Positions 61,985 to 64,000 of a stretch of 64,000 nt of DNA are shown here, one piece after another. The translations under genes were made by a program, and so were the position numbers. Within the stretch, counting starts at the first letter, position 1. Each line of letters begins with the position of its first letter. The notes beneath the pieces are model-generated. The model made no database searches. It saw only the letters and a program-made list of their open reading frames with translations, and was not told the DNA's origin. Origin of the DNA: Pseudaminobacter sp040049255 (GTDB taxonomy: Bacteria > Pseudomonadota > Alphaproteobacteria > Rhizobiales > Rhizobiaceae). The stretch spans positions 744,001 through 808,000 of the forward strand of contig NZ_JBDZDR010000002.1 of assembly GCF_040049255.1 (NCBI RefSeq), in the 5' to 3' direction.

Positions 61985-62983
61985 ATGAGCCAGTCCTTCC
62001 AGCGCATTCGCGATACCCAGAGATTGCCAGAGCCGCTGCGCGGCGGCGTGGTGGCCATTGGCAATTTCGACGGTGTGCATCGCGGCCATCAGGCCGTTCT
62101 GGACCGGGCGCTGGAGGAGGCGCAGCGGCGCGGAGTGCCGGCACTGGTGCTGACTTTCGATCCGCATCCGCGCATGGTGTTCCGCCCCGAGACGCCGCTG
62201 TTTCTTTTGACCCCGCCGCCGTTGAAGGCTCAGATTCTGGCCGAACTCGGCTTCGCCGCCGTGGTCGAGCAGCCCTTCACACGCGAATTCGCGAGCCTCG
62301 ATGCCGAGCGCTTCGTATCCGAGATACTTCACGAGAAGCTCGGCATCTGCCACGCGGTGACCGGCTTCGACTTCCACTTCGGCAATAACCGCCAGGGCGG
62401 CCCGGCCTACCTGATGGATGCCGGCGAGCGCCTCGGCTTTGGCGTCACATTGGTTGACGCATTTCGCGACGAGGGGGCGGAGATCGTGTCCTCAAGCCGC
62501 ATACGCGAACTCCTATGTGAGGGCGAAGTGGCGGAAGCGGCCGGCCTGCTGGGCTATCGCTTCACCGTCGAGGCCGAGGTGACGGGCGGCAAGCAGCTTG
62601 GCCGCACACTCGGGTTTCCCACTGCCAACATGGCGCTGCCGGAAAGCACCGCGCTGAAGCACGGCATCTACGCCGTGCGCTTCCGCCGAAGCGACGGCAC
62701 GCTGCATGACGGTGTTGCCAGCTTCGGCCGTCGTCCGACGGTGGACGACAATGGAGCGCCCCTGCTGGAAACTTTCCTCTTCGACTTCTCCGGCGATCTC
62801 TACGGCCAGACCTGCCGGGTCTCGCTGTTCGGCTATCTGCGCGGCGAGGAGAAGTTCGACGGGCTTGAGGCGCTCGTCGCGCAGATGAAGCGCGACGAAC
62901 AGGAGGCCCGTGCATTGCTTGCCGGGGTCAGGCCGCTTTCCGAACTCGACCGGCGGCTGACCTTCGCGAACGAGCCGGCGTAG
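61985..62983 (+). CDS. ribF: Bifunctional riboflavin kinase/FMN adenylyltransferase
   Basis: Converts riboflavin to FMN and FMN to FAD. The 332-residue protein has the nucleotidyltransferase domain first: AIGNFDGVHRGHQAVLDRAL with its HIGH-like site (about 23-42), FDPHPRMVFRP, and GFDFHFGNNRQG (about 125-136). SSSRIRELLCEGEV closes that domain. The riboflavin kinase domain follows with GRTLGFPTANMALPE (about 207-221) and GVASFGRRPTVDDN. Both domains are intact. It follows the HAD gene closely. Confidence 0.96.
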   Translation: MSQSFQRIRDTQRLPEPLRGGVVAIGNFDGVHRGHQAVLDRALEEAQRRGVPALVLTFDPHPRMVFRPETPLFLLTPPPLKAQILAELGFAAVVEQPFTREFASLDAERFVSEILHEKLGICHAVTGFDFHFGNNRQGGPAYLMDAGERLGFGVTLVDAFRDEGAEIVSSSRIRELLCEGEVAEAAGLLGYRFTVEAEVTGGKQLGRTLGFPTANMALPESTALKHGIYAVRFRRSDGTLHDGVASFGRRPTVDDNGAPLLETFLFDFSGDLYGQTCRVSLFGYLRGEEKFDGLEALVAQMKRDEQEARALLAGVRPLSELDRRLTFANEPA

Positions 62984-63036
62984 AAGCAGCTACGCTCGCC
63001 TTCTCACCTCGCCGCAAAGGCGATGCTGCCCGCGCG

Positions 63037-63633
63037 TCAGGCCCTTGCCGGGGGCATGTGGCTGGGCATGGCGCTGCGAAGTGCAAGGCCGAAAGCGATG
63101 AAGGTCCAGCCCTGGAAGATCAGGTCGATGGACAGGAACAGGCCCAACACCCAAAGACTGTTGACCGGCCAGCCGCTGGCAATGATCAGGCCAGCGATGA
63201 TCGACACAACGCCGCCGGCAACGATCCAGCCCCAGCCGCGCTCCCTGCGGTTCCTGATGCCGATCCACAGCCGCAACAGGCCCGAGGCGATCAGGCTCAC
63301 CGCCAGCAGGAAGGTCAGGACCGCCGAAGCCAGCAGCGGGTTGTAGAAGGCCAGGAACCCGGCGATGGCGTAGAGCAGGCCGCTCAGCAGCCACCAGAAG
63401 AAGCCGCCCCAGGTCTTTACCCCGAAGGAATGGATGATCTCGACGATGCCGCCGACGAGCATCAGCGTGCCGACCAAATACACTGAGGCGACGGTGGCGA
63501 TAAACAGGTTTCCAAGCGCAATTCCGCCGAAGATCAGCAGAAGTATACCAAGGGCGACGAACCAGCCCCATTTGGTCCTGGTCTCGCTGACCGCTTCCCT
63601 CAGTGCATCAGGCATTTCAGAGTGCAAAGTCAT
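63037..63633 (-). CDS. HdeD family membrane protein
   Basis: A 198-residue protein with about six hydrophobic helices arranged as three pairs, beginning WGWFVALGILLLIFGGIALGN. Repeated GWW/GxxxL-type segments follow, such as WWLLSGLLYAIAGFLAFYNPLLA and WGWIVAGGVVSIIAGLIIASGW. This is the HdeD (DUF308) architecture. In E. coli HdeD aids acid resistance at high cell density, but the same role here is unproven. The ATG at 63633 has GGAGG upstream; an ATG four codons earlier lies within that ribosome site. Confidence 0.9.
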   Translation of the reverse strand: MTLHSEMPDALREAVSETRTKWGWFVALGILLLIFGGIALGNLFIATVASVYLVGTLMLVGGIVEIIHSFGVKTWGGFFWWLLSGLLYAIAGFLAFYNPLLASAVLTFLLAVSLIASGLLRLWIGIRNRRERGWGWIVAGGVVSIIAGLIIASGWPVNSLWVLGLFLSIDLIFQGWTFIAFGLALRSAMPSHMPPARA

Positions 63634-63826
63634 CGCCGCCTCCATTGGCTGTTGGCGCTGCCCGATCTTACATGCAGGAAGCTAGTGCGCTGGGGCGGCC
63701 CGTCCAGTGAAGTAACAGCTTGTTCGGTATGCGAAAGAGCGCTCCGGTCAGGCGCAGTTAATTCAAATTTTACCGACCACCGGCGAAAGCGGCTGTCATA
63801 AGCCTTTGTGTAAAGAGTACGCGGAA

Positions 63827-64000
63827 ATGACAGTGTCTTTTGATCGGGTTTCTGTGGCCTGCGCGGCTGCAATCTTGCTGGCCGGCACGGCCGACGCGGC
63901 GGCCGAGGGATGGTTCAGCGGCGACTGGTATCTGACGGTGGGAGCCAGCGGCTTCGTGGCCCCCAACTACGAAGGTGCCAAATACATGCTCATGGGCGCC
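63827..64000 (+). CDS. MipA/OmpV family outer-membrane protein, N-terminal part
   Basis: The first 58 residues of a gene that runs off the right edge. A signal peptide (VSVACAAAILLAGTADAAAE, cleavage near ADA/AAE at about 25) is followed by WFSGDWYLTVGASGFVAPNYEGAKYM. This resembles the start of MipA/OmpV barrels, whose first strand typically leads to a P-x-Y-x-G motif. It is divergent from the HdeD gene. Only the beginning is visible, so the family call is tentative. Confidence 0.65.
   Translation, partial: MTVSFDRVSVACAAAILLAGTADAAAEGWFSGDWYLTVGASGFVAPNYEGAKYMLMGA

Overview
The window is ordinary-looking chromosome of an alphaproteobacterium, most likely order Hyphomicrobiales (Rhizobiales) and close to Mesorhizobium/Aminobacter/other Phyllobacteriaceae. 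The evidence is high GC, the gene orders lptD-lptG-lptF/pepA/holC and SDR-uvrC-pgsA-moaD-moaE, an Omp25-type porin, the AapJQMP general amino-acid transporter, small mitochondrial-type complex I subunits, HdaA with a clamp-binding motif, and groESL behind both a CIRCE element and an RpoH-like promoter. Genus is inference only. No rRNA, insertion sequence, prophage or CRISPR array was seen.

Layout. 0-8 kb: LPS export genes (lptD partial, lptG, lptF) divergent from pepA, then holC, a membrane protein, rlmJ, a small exported protein and a secreted RNase T2. 8-17 kb: an outer-membrane porin with its own terminator, a pteridine-reductase-like SDR coupled to uvrC, pgsA coupled to moaD/moaE, a YbaY-like protein, ndk, a DinB protein and an ABC-F ATPase. 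17-24 kb: a GFA enzyme, an autoregulated ArsR/SRPBCC pair, a large molybdopterin oxidoreductase, a HigBA toxin-antitoxin pair, a histidine phosphatase, and purM-purN. 24-31 kb: a second CDP-alcohol phosphatidyltransferase, a PerM-like permease, hdaA, a DUF4239-like membrane protein, a globin-coupled diguanylate cyclase and recQ.

31-38 kb is the most accessory-looking part. A type III polyketide synthase is translationally coupled to a SAM methyltransferase and followed by a DHA2 exporter. The cluster faces a large LuxR-type ATPase regulator (LAL/MalT class) that is followed by an uncharacterised exported protein. Related GTACCC-containing inverted repeats lie before the synthase and before the exported protein. 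I consider this small biosynthesis/export/regulation module the best candidate for an undescribed system.

38-47 kb: tRNA-Arg(TCT), an NDUFS4-like complex I subunit, tRNA-Pro(TGG), a bacterial ionotropic-glutamate-receptor-like channel, metC, divergent aapJQMP, an FAD monooxygenase and an NDUFS6-like zinc protein. 47-54 kb: ppk-ppx, DoxX, fumC, a NIPSNAP protein. 54-64 kb: CsbD, groEL/groES, a small HTH-like protein, a marR-emrA-emrB efflux operon, a HAD phosphatase with ribF, an HdeD membrane protein, and the start of an MipA/OmpV protein at the right edge.

Three autoregulator-type genes (arsR-like, higB, marR) have -10 elements so close to their ATG that their mRNAs should be leaderless or nearly so.
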